Of a stretch of DNA of 64,000 nt, positions 9,342 to 18,698 are shown piece after piece. The DNA is from JAPWJZ01 sp964575605 (GTDB taxonomy: Bacteria > Pseudomonadota > Alphaproteobacteria > Micavibrionales > UBA2020): the NCBI GenBank assembly GCA_964575605.1, contig CAZNRN010000008.1, forward strand, positions 62,001-126,000, given 5' to 3'. The position numbers were made by a program, and so were the translations under genes. Below the pieces are notes generated by a model. It ran no database searches. It was given only the letters and a program-made list of their open reading frames with translations, and was not told the DNA's origin. The stretch's first letter is position 1; each line of letters opens with the position of its first letter.

Positions 9342-10110
9342 AGCTGCTTTCCTCACCCTTCATGATGCGCATGATATTTTCGAAAATCAGGGCGCCATCG
9401 CCTTTTTCAGGCGCGACGCCGGTGTTTTTATAGGTCTCGCGGAAAATAAACGCCTCGGGGTGCGGCATCAGGCCCAGCACCATGCCGGTCGGGTCGGTCA
9501 GCGCGGCGATACGGCCATACGAACCATTGACGTCTTCGGTATAGGTGAGCGGCACGAGGCCTTCGTTGATGAGCGCGTCGTAATGTTTCTTTTCCTCGCC
9601 GGGCTTGAAGGCGATCCGGCCTTCGCCATGGCGTATCGGCAGTTCGATCTGCGCTTTCTCCAACCCTTGCGTCCAGAGGCAGATGCTCTGCTGGTCGACG
9701 TTGAGGCTGACCCAGCGGTTGATGAAACCGCCCTGCTCGTTCGCGGCCAGCGCCAGGATGCGCTCTTCCGCCTTCGGATAAGGCAGAAGGCCGAGTTTCA
9801 CCAGCACCTGGAAACCGTTGCAGATGCCGATGACGGGCTTGCGGCCCTCGACCATCTTGAAGAATTTATCGCCCAGTTTATGGCGGATTTTGAGCGCGAG
9901 TATCTGGCCGGAGCCCAGTTCGTCGCCGAAGGAAAAACCGCCCGGAATGGCAAGGCCGTCGGCGGTCTTGAGCGTTTCGGGCGCGGCGATGAGGTCGTTG
10001 ACGTGGATGATTTTGGCTTCCGCGCCCGCGAATTCGAGCGCGAAGGCGGTTTCACGCTCGCAGTTGATGCCGTCGCCGGCCATGACCATGAATAAAGGTT
10101 TTTTCGTCAT
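9322..10110 (-). CDS. purQ: FGAM synthase glutaminase subunit PurQ
   Basis: PurQ hydrolyses glutamine and passes ammonia to PurL for FGAM formation. The 262-residue protein is a class I glutamine amidotransferase with IPGGFSFGDELGSGQILA, the nucleophile in GICNGFQVLVKLG, and the His-Glu pair near LMPHPEAF. It starts 1 bp after the purL stop and runs 20 bp into purH. Having PurQ as a separate protein while PurS is joined to PurL is an intermediate arrangement between the fully split type and the single long PurL of gammaproteobacteria. Confidence 0.95.
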   Translation of the reverse strand: MTKKPLFMVMAGDGINCERETAFALEFAGAEAKIIHVNDLIAAPETLKTADGLAIPGGFSFGDELGSGQILALKIRHKLGDKFFKMVEGRKPVIGICNGFQVLVKLGLLPYPKAEERILALAANEQGGFINRWVSLNVDQQSICLWTQGLEKAQIELPIRHGEGRIAFKPGEEKKHYDALINEGLVPLTYTEDVNGSYGRIAALTDPTGMVLGLMPHPEAFIFRETYKNTGVAPEKGDGALIFENIMRIMKGEESSYERKAV

Positions 10111-10111
10111 C

Positions 10112-13102
10112 TTAAAATCCTCTCTTCCACGCGGTTAAAATGTCATCCAGTGAAATTTCGGTGTCTTTCAGCGCCAGTTTTCCCGTGGCCGCGACTGTCC
10201 CAATCTGCGTTGCGGCCGGGACGGTTTTTTCAAAGGCGGCTTTTTGCGCAGGTGACACGCTGACAACGATGCGCCCGGGCGCTTCGCCAAACAGTGTTGC
10301 GGCGTCGGTGTTGATTTCCAGCGCAGCACCCAGCCGGCCCGCCAGCATGCTTTCGGCGACGGCGACCAGCAGGCCGCCCTCCGACACGTCATGCGCCGAG
10401 CGGACAAGGTTTTGTTTAAGGGCGCTGTGGAGGGCGCGGTAGAGTGCCAGGTTTTTGGCGGGGTCGATCGCGGGGCCGTTGTCGTCGGCCACTTCGAAGG
10501 CATAGGCATATTCGGAACCGGCGAGGCCTTGCGTGCCTTCAGTGCCCAGTACATAAATAAGGTCGCCCGCGGTGCGGAAGGCAGAACCGGTGGAGGCGCC
10601 CATCGGCACCTTCGCCATGGCCGTGACCATCAGCGTCGGCAGGCAGCTGATGTTGATATCCATGCCGCGGCCGTCCTTGCCGCGGAAATCGTTCTTCATG
10701 CTGTCCTTGCCGGAAACCAGCGGCGCGCCATAGGCCTTGCAGATATCGTAAAGCCCCTGGCAGGTGCGTACGAGCTGGCCGAGTTTGTACGCGCCATCGG
10801 GATTTTTGGCCGAGGTGACAGGGTCGGGCCAGCAGAAATTGTCGAGCAGGCAGAGCATGTCGGGGTCGCCGCCCGCCGTCACGACGTTGCGTACGGCTTC
10901 GTCCACCGCGAACTGCGCCATGCGGTAGGGGTCGAGAGGCGATATGCGCGGCGCCATGCCGCAACCGACCGCAACCGCGTTTTCTTTCTGTCCGCCATGC
11001 GGGTAGAGCCAGATGACGCCGGCATCCGAAGGGCCGTCGGCCTTTGCGCCCGCGAAGGGTTTCACATGGGTCGAGGCCTGCACCTCGTGGTCGTAGGCGC
11101 GCACCCATTTTTCTTTGGAAGTAATGTTGGGCGAGGCCAGCAGCGTCAGCAGCGCGTCGCGCGTTGCGGGCGCTGCGGTGCGTTTTGCAGACAGCTTGGT
11201 CGTTTCCGACCAGCTGGCGCGCGCCTTCGGCCCCGTCCATTCGGCTTTCAGCTGCATCTGCGGGAGCGAGTTGTGGAGGAAGTGGAGGTCGAGGATGCCG
11301 GTCAGCGCGCCCTTGTAAAACACCTCGAGCTTGCCTGTATCGGTAAATGCGCCGATATCTGTCGCTACCACGCCGCGTTTCATGGCGAGCGAGAGGAAAT
11401 CTTTCAGCTTTTTCGGCGGCACGGCCAGCGTCATGCGCTCCTGGCTCTCGGATACCATCAGCTCCCACGGCGAAAGGCCGGGGTATTTGACGGGGCAGAG
11501 CGCGAGATCGAGCGACGCGCCGCCCGACATCTGCGCCATTTCGCCGACGCTGGACGACAGCCCGCCCGCGCCGTTGTCGGTAATCGCCGCATATAAACCA
11601 AGGTCGCGCGCCTCGAGCAGGAAATCAGCCATGCGCTTTTGTGTCAGCGGGTCGCCGATCTGCACCGCGGTGGCGGGCGCGTTTTCGTCCAGCTCGAGCG
11701 AGCTGAAGGTTGCGCCGTGGATGCCGTCCGCGCCGATCGCGCCGCCGACCATCACGATGCGGTCGCCGGCGGCAAGTTTCTTTTCGGATGAATCGCGGCC
11801 ATCGGGCAGTTTCGGCGGCAGGACGCCGACGGTGCCGACGAACACCAGCGGCTTGCCCGCATAATCGCGGTCGAAGAAAAAGGCGCCGTTGACCGTGGGA
11901 ATGCCGCTTTTGTTGCCGCCGTCCTCGACGCCCTTGTGTACGCCTTCCAAAATGCGGCGGGGCGGCTTGGGGCCAAGCGGCATGAATTGTTCTTCGCCTT
12001 TCGCCGGCATGCTGGGCGGGGCAAAGCAGAAGACGTCGGTATTGGCGATTGGGCGGGCGCCGAGGCCGCAGCCGAGGATATCGCGGTTGACGCCGAGGAT
12101 GCCGGTCAGCGCGCCGCCGTAGGGGTCGAGCGCCGAGGGGCTGTTGTGCGTCTCGACCTTGATGCAGAGGTCGATGTTGTCATCGAAACGCACGATGCCC
12201 GCGTTGTCGCTGAAAACCGACACCAGCCAGTTAAGCTTGCGCTCGGCCTCGATTTCCTTGGTGGCGCGCTTGATGTAGGTTTTGTAAAGGCTGTCGACCT
12301 GGCTGGTTTTCCCGTCCGCGCCGGTGAAATCGATTTTGGCGGCGAAAATCTTGTGCTTGCAGTGTTCGCTCCAGGTCTGGGCGAAGACCTCGATCTCGAC
12401 GTCGGTCGGGTGCTGCGGCAGGCCGAGTTTTTTGCGCTCGGCTTGTGTTTCCGGCTTGCGGTAGTAGTCGCGGATATGGCGCAGTTCGGGCAGCGTCATG
12501 GCAAGGAAACGCTCCTTGCTGAGCTTTTCAAGGCCGGCGTCGTCCAGTTCCAGCGACACTTCTTCGGGCTTTGGCGGGTGGGTGAACAATGCCTTGGGCA
12601 GCTTCACGTCGTCGAAGCGTTTTAATTTAACGAATTCGGCATAGGGCCAGACGTCGATTTTCTGGATCAGTTCGTTGGCCAGCAGCTCGCGCGCAACCTT
12701 TTTCGCGCCCGCGGCATCGACGCCGCCGAAGAGGAAATAAAGGCTGCCGCTCGCGACTTCGGCCTGCAGCCCGGTCAGCGACAGGGCTTCCTCGGCCGAT
12801 CGGGCGGGGTTATCGGTGACGCCGGGGCGGTAGGTGATTTCGGCGACGAAGGCGGGCGCGTCTTTAAACGAATAATCGGCGGCACCCGTTTGCGCGCGGG
12901 CGAGGACGGGGTCGGCGAAGACCCTGCCGATTTTCACGGGTGCGTCATTGGCGGCGGAAAGCGGCGCGATTTTATAGACTTTGACTTCTTCGATGGCGGC
13001 CAAGGGCACGCCAAGGTATTCCCGCGCCTCCTTCGCCCATTTGTCGAGGCGACGGTCGGGGATATGCGCTGCGACTTCTACCCTGATTGCTGCTGCGCCC
13101 AT
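10112..13102 (-). CDS. purL: FGAM synthase large subunit with fused PurS-like N-terminus
   Basis: This 996-residue enzyme catalyses ATP-dependent conversion of FGAR to FGAM, receiving ammonia from PurQ. Residues 1 to about 170 look like PurS-type modules. The second one (AEITYRPGVTDNPARSAEEAL, then LLANELIQKIDVW) matches the small bridging subunit that is usually a separate gene. PurL proper follows with TWSEHCKHKIF, VETHNSPSALDPYGG, GNKSGIPTVNG, DNGAGGLSSSVGEM and, in the second half, SGKDSMKNDF and SAHDVSEGGL. ATG 13102 (MGAAAIRVEV) is chosen over an upstream extension. It overlaps the end of purN by 25 bp. Confidence 0.94.
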   Translation of the reverse strand: MGAAAIRVEVAAHIPDRRLDKWAKEAREYLGVPLAAIEEVKVYKIAPLSAANDAPVKIGRVFADPVLARAQTGAADYSFKDAPAFVAEITYRPGVTDNPARSAEEALSLTGLQAEVASGSLYFLFGGVDAAGAKKVARELLANELIQKIDVWPYAEFVKLKRFDDVKLPKALFTHPPKPEEVSLELDDAGLEKLSKERFLAMTLPELRHIRDYYRKPETQAERKKLGLPQHPTDVEIEVFAQTWSEHCKHKIFAAKIDFTGADGKTSQVDSLYKTYIKRATKEIEAERKLNWLVSVFSDNAGIVRFDDNIDLCIKVETHNSPSALDPYGGALTGILGVNRDILGCGLGARPIANTDVFCFAPPSMPAKGEEQFMPLGPKPPRRILEGVHKGVEDGGNKSGIPTVNGAFFFDRDYAGKPLVFVGTVGVLPPKLPDGRDSSEKKLAAGDRIVMVGGAIGADGIHGATFSSLELDENAPATAVQIGDPLTQKRMADFLLEARDLGLYAAITDNGAGGLSSSVGEMAQMSGGASLDLALCPVKYPGLSPWELMVSESQERMTLAVPPKKLKDFLSLAMKRGVVATDIGAFTDTGKLEVFYKGALTGILDLHFLHNSLPQMQLKAEWTGPKARASWSETTKLSAKRTAAPATRDALLTLLASPNITSKEKWVRAYDHEVQASTHVKPFAGAKADGPSDAGVIWLYPHGGQKENAVAVGCGMAPRISPLDPYRMAQFAVDEAVRNVVTAGGDPDMLCLLDNFCWPDPVTSAKNPDGAYKLGQLVRTCQGLYDICKAYGAPLVSGKDSMKNDFRGKDGRGMDINISCLPTLMVTAMAKVPMGASTGSAFRTAGDLIYVLGTEGTQGLAGSEYAYAFEVADDNGPAIDPAKNLALYRALHSALKQNLVRSAHDVSEGGLLVAVAESMLAGRLGAALEINTDAATLFGEAPGRIVVSVSPAQKAAFEKTVPAATQIGTVAATGKLALKDTEISLDDILTAWKRGF

Positions 13103-13782
13103 TTGTCCTTCGCCTTTTCCTTGCCGAGACATACGATTTTCTTGTCGGTGCCGGGGATTTTCTCGAGCCTCCAGCTGCCCGCAATAAGGTGTTTCAGGAA
13201 TTCCGCATAAATTTCGTATTCCAGCTTCATGCCGCGGTCGCGGAATTTTTCAAAGGGCTCTTCCTCTTCCCGCTCGAACGCGCGCTGCAGGATGATGGGG
13301 CCGGTATCGACGCCGTCATCGACGAAATGCAGCGTCACGCCGGAAATTTTCACTCCTGCGTTAAAGGCCTGCAAATAGCTGTCGGTGCCCGGGAAGGCGG
13401 GCAGCAGCGAGGGATGGATATTGACGATACGGTTGATGCCGAGTTCGGCGTCATGGAAGCTTTTGACGAATTCGGGGCTGAGGATGCGCATGTAACCGGC
13501 CAGAAAAATCCACTCGACGTTGTTTTTCTTCAGCACGTCGATGATGGATTTTTCGTGGTCTTCCTTGCTTACGCCCTGCTTGCGGGGCAGGATTTCGCAC
13601 TGGGTGCCGAATTTCTTCGCGCGCTCGATGACGCCGGCGTAGGGCTGGTCGGTCAGCACCAGTATCGCCTCGATGCCGTCAAGTTTCTGGCAGTGCGTCA
13701 GGATGTTTTCTGCGTTGGTGCCGTTGCCGGAGGCGAAAACGGCGGCGCGGATGGGGTTATTTGCCCCAGAACTATTTCCCAA
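13078..13782 (-). CDS. purN: Phosphoribosylglycinamide formyltransferase
   Basis: PurN transfers a formyl group from 10-formyl-THF to GAR. Family motifs are present: RAAVFASGNGTNAENI, the catalytic region MRILSPEFVKSF, NIHPSLLPAFPGTDSY, and GVTLHFVDDGVDTGPII with the catalytic Asp. The best start is the TTG at 13782. A strong GGAGGAAAG ribosome site lies directly upstream, and this start overlaps purD by only 11 bp. The first ATG, at 13824, would add 14 residues and overlap purD by 53 bp. Length is 234 aa. It sits between purD and purL. Confidence 0.93.
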   Translation of the reverse strand: MGNSSGANNPIRAAVFASGNGTNAENILTHCQKLDGIEAILVLTDQPYAGVIERAKKFGTQCEILPRKQGVSKEDHEKSIIDVLKKNNVEWIFLAGYMRILSPEFVKSFHDAELGINRIVNIHPSLLPAFPGTDSYLQAFNAGVKISGVTLHFVDDGVDTGPIILQRAFEREEEEPFEKFRDRGMKLEYEIYAEFLKHLIAGSWRLEKIPGTDKKIVCLGKEKAKDKWAQQQSG

Positions 13783-15079
13783 TGTCTTTCCTCCAATGTG
13801 CGCCGTTAAATTTGATATGGCCAATGGCCTCGTAGGCGCGTTTGCGCGCCTCTTCCATCGTGGCGCCCAGCGCGGTGACGCCCAGCACGCGGCCGCCCTC
13901 GTTCGTCCAGCCTGCGCCGCCTTTTTTGGCGCCCGAGACGAAGAGCATTTTATTGTCGTTGGTGCCGCTATCCAGCAGCTTTTCAGGCAGGTCGATTTTC
14001 TGTCCTAATGTCATGCCCGTGCCGAAGGTTTCGGGGTAGCCTTCGGAGGCCATGACCACATGCACCGAAGCGCCTTCGCGCAAGGATACCTTTTCTGATT
14101 TTAACTGGCCCGCCGCGGCCGCCGCAAACAGCGGCACGATATCGTTTTCGATCAGCGGCAGCAAAATCTGCGTTTCAGGGTCGCCGAAGCGGGTGTTGAA
14201 TTCAATCACCTGCACGTCGTCGCCCTCGATCATCAGGCCCGCGAAGAGGATGCCGCGGAAGGGCGTGCCGCGCGACTGCATGCCTGCCAATACCTTGCGG
14301 AAGATGCCTTCGGCCACGAAGTTGCGCGCTTTAGCCGAAGGCCAGCCCTGCGGCGCATAGCCGCCCATGCCGCCGGTATTGGGGCCTTCGTCGTTGTCGC
14401 GTACGCGTTTATAATCGCACGCGAACCCCAGCGAGATAAATGTATCGCCATCGCAGAGCGCAAAGGCCGAGGCCTCGCGTCCGGTGATTTTCTGCTCCAG
14501 CAACAACCGGTCGCTTTTTACCTGGCATGCGGCGTTCAACATGAAATCATCGACGGTTTTTTCGGCTTGGGCGCGGTCATGCGTGACGACGACGCCCTTG
14601 CCCGCCGAAAGGCCGTCGGCCTTCAGCACCACGCCCCTGCCCGCCACATCCCAGCCCGCCAGTGCGGCCAGGGCGTCGGAGGCGGAATCGCAGATTTTAT
14701 AAGGTGCGGTGGGGATGCCGAATTCGGTCATGAATTCCTTGGCGAATATCTTCGAGCTTTCCAGCTGCGCCGCCGCCTTGCTGGGGCCCAGCACAAGGAA
14801 GCCCGCTTTTTCAAGCGCATCGACAACGCCCGCGGCCAAGGGCTTTTCAGGCCCCACCATGACAAGGCCGGGTTTCAATTCCTGCGCCTTTGCGACCACA
14901 AAGGCCGCATCGGCGGGATTGCCGGGAATGCAGGTGACTTTATCCAGCACCGCCATGCCGTCGTTGCCGGGAATGGCGTGGATATGGGTGACGCCGGGCG
15001 ACTGGGACATTTTCCAGGCGAGCGCATGTTCGCGCCCGCCACCACCCAGCAGCAATACCGATGTCACCGTCTGCGTCAT
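13772..15079 (-). CDS. purD: Phosphoribosylamine-glycine ligase (GAR synthetase)
   Basis: PurD joins phosphoribosylamine and glycine with ATP. The 435-residue ATP-grasp protein starts with SVLLLGGGGREHALAWKM. It shows the family blocks VVGPEKPLAAGVVDALEKAG, FLVLGPSKAAAQLESSK, VLKADGLSAGKGVVVTHD, NTGGMGGYAP and NTRFGDPETQ. It overlaps purC by 4 bp on its upstream side and purN downstream. Length and motifs are normal. Confidence 0.96.
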   Translation of the reverse strand: MTQTVTSVLLLGGGGREHALAWKMSQSPGVTHIHAIPGNDGMAVLDKVTCIPGNPADAAFVVAKAQELKPGLVMVGPEKPLAAGVVDALEKAGFLVLGPSKAAAQLESSKIFAKEFMTEFGIPTAPYKICDSASDALAALAGWDVAGRGVVLKADGLSAGKGVVVTHDRAQAEKTVDDFMLNAACQVKSDRLLLEQKITGREASAFALCDGDTFISLGFACDYKRVRDNDEGPNTGGMGGYAPQGWPSAKARNFVAEGIFRKVLAGMQSRGTPFRGILFAGLMIEGDDVQVIEFNTRFGDPETQILLPLIENDIVPLFAAAAAGQLKSEKVSLREGASVHVVMASEGYPETFGTGMTLGQKIDLPEKLLDSGTNDNKMLFVSGAKKGGAGWTNEGGRVLGVTALGATMEEARKRAYEAIGHIKFNGAHWRKDIGK

Positions 15080-16254
15080 GCCACTTTCCCGGGCTTTGCC
15101 GCAGGCGTCTTGACCACTTCGTCAAGGTCCCAGGCGTCGGCGAAAATCGCCTTGCCGTGGAAGCGGACGGAGAGCGCCTTGGCGATGCCCTTGTAAATCA
15201 TCTCGACGCGCTGCTTGACAGCGGGCGCGAGGAGCGGCGGCGTCACCTGCAGTTCATCCATGCAGATTTTCTTCCAGTCTTTTTCGCCGCGCTGTTTCGC
15301 CAGGTCCTTGGCGGTTTCAAGGCCCTTGAGCCATGCGGTTGGGCGGTAGAAGCTGCGCAGCGCTTCTTTCGACAGGTGATGGCCTTCGCGGATCAGGCGC
15401 AGTTCGTCGGGGCCGATGGAATCAACCAGCATGTATTCGCGGTTCCCCTGGCGGTTTTTCACGCCGAAGCCGAATTCCAGCTTGCCGTCCCACAGTTCAA
15501 CGCCGATGGCGGCGAAGACGTCTTTCAGGCGGAGCGCCGTCAGGCGCGCCAGCACGCCCAGCGCGCGGAATTCTTCAGCCGACAGCCCGGCGATTTCCTG
15601 CGCTTCCGCATAGGGCAGGTAGCGGTCGGAGGTTTCGAGCTTGGTCGAATATTCGATGACGGGAATGTCGAAAACCTCGCCGGAAACAGGAGGCTTGGAG
15701 AGCCCCAGCGCCTTGCAGTATTCGGCATTGCCCGTGCGCTGCAGAAGCGACGAGCCCTCAGGCACGCCGAAACGGAAGATGACTTCGAGCGGCACCAGCG
15801 TGTTTTCGGGCTTCGCGCGGTAGGGCGTGTAATCCCAGTGCAGCTTGCCGTCGATGACGCTGGAGGTCGGGTCGATGACATCGACCGGCGTGACCGCCAG
15901 GCAGCGCGACGGCGAGAGGAATTCGCGCTGCAGCGGAATTTGCCGCGCGTCATGGTCGACGAGACCCAGCATATGGTGCCTCAACCCCGTTTCGCGCAGG
16001 CCGCGCAATACGCTTTCCTGTTCAAACGCCGCAGGCGCCTGCCAGTTCTGCCAGTTTTCGGGCTTGCCAAGGAAGTCGAAGAAGAACCAGCCCATAAAGG
16101 CCAGCGCCGCGCCCTTGTCGGCCAGCAGGTCGGGCATCTGGCCCCAGTCGAAAATGGAATAACGGTCGGAGAATTCGAAGATGTAGGGCGACTGGCCTTC
16201 CTCGCCCCTCACGTTTTTCACGGAACCTTCGTAAATGATGGCGGGTAAAGTCAT
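15076..16254 (-). CDS. purC: SAICAR synthetase, long form
   Basis: PurC condenses CAIR with aspartate using ATP. The protein begins MTLPAIIYEGSVKNVRGEEG, where the strand-loop that binds ATP is recognisable, followed by FEFSDRYSIFDWGQMPD (DRYS plus a family-like SVFD segment). The substrate region LRGLRETGLRHHML and the C-terminal DSIGPDELR follow. At 392 residues it is longer than the 240-300 residues common in bacteria, with extra helical sequence in the middle and at the C-terminus. The start ATG overlaps the purE stop. The open frame upstream of 16254 lies inside purE and is not used. Confidence 0.92.
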   Translation of the reverse strand: MTLPAIIYEGSVKNVRGEEGQSPYIFEFSDRYSIFDWGQMPDLLADKGAALAFMGWFFFDFLGKPENWQNWQAPAAFEQESVLRGLRETGLRHHMLGLVDHDARQIPLQREFLSPSRCLAVTPVDVIDPTSSVIDGKLHWDYTPYRAKPENTLVPLEVIFRFGVPEGSSLLQRTGNAEYCKALGLSKPPVSGEVFDIPVIEYSTKLETSDRYLPYAEAQEIAGLSAEEFRALGVLARLTALRLKDVFAAIGVELWDGKLEFGFGVKNRQGNREYMLVDSIGPDELRLIREGHHLSKEALRSFYRPTAWLKGLETAKDLAKQRGEKDWKKICMDELQVTPPLLAPAVKQRVEMIYKGIAKALSVRFHGKAIFADAWDLDEVVKTPAAKPGKVA

Positions 16255-17009
16255 GCTGCTTTCTCCTTGGAAACTTTTGCGGAAGCGCCGAGGCGCGCGA
16301 CCGAGGCGACGGCGTTGCGCGTGTTGTTGCACCCGACCCAGAGGCCGCCCTTGTTCGCCCATTCTACCAGTTGCAGGTAGGATTCAGGTTTCTGCGCGTG
16401 CGATTTCGACATCAGCGGCACGTGCAGGCAAAGCTCACCCGGGTGGATATGGACGCTTTCGGCCACAAGGCGCACGTCAAACGCGCCGTCGGTCGAGGAC
16501 ATGTCCGTCAGCTTGACCTCGATGCCTTTTTCTTTCGCCGCCGTGCGCGCCTTTTCAATTTCGGCGATGAGTTCGGCATCGGCCATGTATTCGGGCGAGG
16601 GCGCCACGAAATTGATGCGGGAATAATCGACGCGCGCGGTGCCGTATTGTTTCAGGAAGGCGGGGATTTCGGACGGTTTCTGCGGCCCTGCCGTCATCAC
16701 CGGCACGCCGGGCGGCATTTGCGCGATGGAGGCGAAACTGTCGAGCCCGCCGAATTGCGAGGGCACAGCGACGCCGAAGACGGGGATTTTGACCATGGCG
16801 GCAACCACACCGGGCAGCGCCGCGGCAAGGCCTGCGCCGGCCACAACCGCGTCGCCCTTCCATTCGTGCATTTTGGCGTGGAGTTTATCGAGGTCGCGGT
16901 GGGCGGAGATGGCTTCGTATTCCACTTCCGCGAATTTTTTGAGGCTTTCGACCAGCGGCAGCGCCGTCCCTTCGTCGGATTTGCTGCCGAACACTACGAA
17001 TATCTTCAT
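16251..17009 (-). CDS. purE: PurE-like AIR carboxylase/mutase with C-terminal extension
   Basis: PurE makes CAIR, either from N5-CAIR (class I, with PurK) or directly from AIR and CO2 (class II). The first 125 residues fit PurE: VFGSKSDEGTALPLV, AISAHRDLDK, VVAGAGLAAALPGVVAAM, FGVAVPSQFGGLDSFASIAQ. After that the protein runs on to 252 residues, about 90 more than usual. The added region is SPEYMADAELIAEIEKARTA, then HIHPGELCLHVPLMSKSH, and I cannot match it to known PurE tails. No purK is found in this complete-looking cluster. The gene lies between purF (41 bp upstream) and purC (overlapping). Confidence 0.85.
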   Translation of the reverse strand: MKIFVVFGSKSDEGTALPLVESLKKFAEVEYEAISAHRDLDKLHAKMHEWKGDAVVAGAGLAAALPGVVAAMVKIPVFGVAVPSQFGGLDSFASIAQMPPGVPVMTAGPQKPSEIPAFLKQYGTARVDYSRINFVAPSPEYMADAELIAEIEKARTAAKEKGIEVKLTDMSSTDGAFDVRLVAESVHIHPGELCLHVPLMSKSHAQKPESYLQLVEWANKGGLWVGCNNTRNAVASVARLGASAKVSKEKAA

Positions 17010-17050
17010 TACCGTCCCCCTCGTTAATTAAGAAAAAACTATGTCTAGGC

Positions 17051-18541
17051 TTACCCTGCCGCGCGCGCCTTTTTGCGTTCCTTTGAAAAATGGTCGCCTT
17101 CGGCAATCGCCGTCGGGTACTTGTTGTTGACGCAGGCCATGCAGAGCTTGCTGACGCCGATGGCCTGGCGCAAATCTTCTTCGTCGAGGTAGATGACCTT
17201 TTTGACGCCGATCATTTCGGCCAGGTCTTCCGCCGTCTTGTCATGCGCCACCAGGTCTTTCGCATCGGGGAAATCGATGCCGTAGAAACAGGGGTGGCGG
17301 ATGGGCGGGCATGTGATGCCGAGCGTCACTTCTTTCGCGCCGTGTTTTTTCAGCAGCGAGACGATGTGTTTCGACGTCGTGCCGCGCACGATGGAATCGT
17401 CAATCAGGAAGATATTCTTGCCAGCGATTTCGCCGGCGACGGGGCTCAGCTTCAGCTCCACCGCGTGCTCGCGCTTGTGCTGGCTGTTCAGGATAAAGCT
17501 GCGCGCCACGTAACGGTTTTTGATAAGCCCTTCGCGGTACGGCAGCTTGAGCGCATCGGCGACAGATATTGCCGAAGGCCGGCTGGTATCCGGCACCGGC
17601 ATCACGACATCGGGCGAAATCTCGCCGGATTTGATGGCGGCGGCGGCGCGCTGGCCGAGGCGCTCGCCCAGTTTCAGGCGCACGCCGTAAACGGGGTGAT
17701 GGTCGATCGAGCTTTCGGCGCCCGAGAAGTAAACCCATTCGAACATGCAATGGGCTTTTTCTTCCTTGCGCACCACGGCGCTTTGCAGCTGTCCCTTGGT
17801 GTCGATAAAGATAACCTCGCCGGGCTCGACATCGCGCAGGTATTGGTAGCCAAGGTAGGTCATGGCGATGGTTTCGGAGGCGAAGCACCAGGTTTTAACG
17901 CCGTTTTCTTCCTTCACGCCCAGCGCCATGGGGCGGATGCCCTTGGGGTCGCGGAAGGCGACCATGCCCTGCCCAGCGATCAGGCCCAGCACGGCGTAGC
18001 CGCCGATGACGGTATCGAACATCTTCGACGCCGCCTGTTTTATATTGTCGAAGCTGAATGTTTTAGCCGAGGGCAGCGCCTCGCCGTCCATCAGGAAGTG
18101 GCCGAAGTAGTGGATCAGCGCTTCCAGGTCGTTTGCGGTCAGCAGCTGGTGGTGGAAACGCTCGGACAATTCCTGCTTGAGGCTGTAATAGTTGAGCGCA
18201 TTGCCGTTATGCACCATGCCTAGGCCGAAGGGGATGCCCTCCACCATCGGCTGGATGTCGCGGGTGCCGTCGCCGCCGGCCGTGGCATAGCGCGTATGCC
18301 CTATCGCCATGTAACCGCCCAGCTTTTCGACTTTTTCGCGGGTGAAGACATTGGCGACGAGGCCGAGGTCTTTTTCCATAGCGAACATGCGCGTGACGTT
18401 GTCATATGTCAGGATACCCGCAGCGTCCTGCCCGCGGTGCTGAAGCGCCAGCAGGCCGCGGAACGCCTCGTAGGCGGCGGAATAGGACACTCCTCGACTC
18501 CCGTTTTCTTCAGGGCCGATAATGCCAATAATTCCGCACAT
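17051..18541 (-). CDS. purF: Amidophosphoribosyltransferase
   Basis: PurF starts purine synthesis by converting PRPP and glutamine to phosphoribosylamine. The 496-residue protein has an N-terminal Ntn glutaminase starting directly at MCGIIGIIGPEENGSRG, so Cys2 is the nucleophile and no propeptide is needed. LLALQHRGQDAAGI, YATAGG and HNGNALNY follow. The C-terminal phosphoribosyltransferase half has VMPVPDTSRPSA, KNRYVARSFI and the PRPP loop FLIDDSIVRGTTSK. It is the first gene of the minus-strand purine unit. Upstream a TATAGT-like -10 is seen around 18587-18592 on the minus strand, without a convincing -35. Confidence 0.97.
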   Translation of the reverse strand: MCGIIGIIGPEENGSRGVSYSAAYEAFRGLLALQHRGQDAAGILTYDNVTRMFAMEKDLGLVANVFTREKVEKLGGYMAIGHTRYATAGGDGTRDIQPMVEGIPFGLGMVHNGNALNYYSLKQELSERFHHQLLTANDLEALIHYFGHFLMDGEALPSAKTFSFDNIKQAASKMFDTVIGGYAVLGLIAGQGMVAFRDPKGIRPMALGVKEENGVKTWCFASETIAMTYLGYQYLRDVEPGEVIFIDTKGQLQSAVVRKEEKAHCMFEWVYFSGAESSIDHHPVYGVRLKLGERLGQRAAAAIKSGEISPDVVMPVPDTSRPSAISVADALKLPYREGLIKNRYVARSFILNSQHKREHAVELKLSPVAGEIAGKNIFLIDDSIVRGTTSKHIVSLLKKHGAKEVTLGITCPPIRHPCFYGIDFPDAKDLVAHDKTAEDLAEMIGVKKVIYLDEEDLRQAIGVSKLCMACVNNKYPTAIAEGDHFSKERKKARAAG

Positions 18542-18698
18542 TTAGCGATTACCCGTGAATCAGATGATGGCTGATTGGTGAGCAGACTATACGAGGATTC
18601 CTGCAAGATATGCCAGCGAATTCTGATCTTATTGCGAAAGCCTGCGCCCGCGTTTTCGGAAATTTAAACGCGCCTGTTCAATGCGCGGCGAAACAGGC

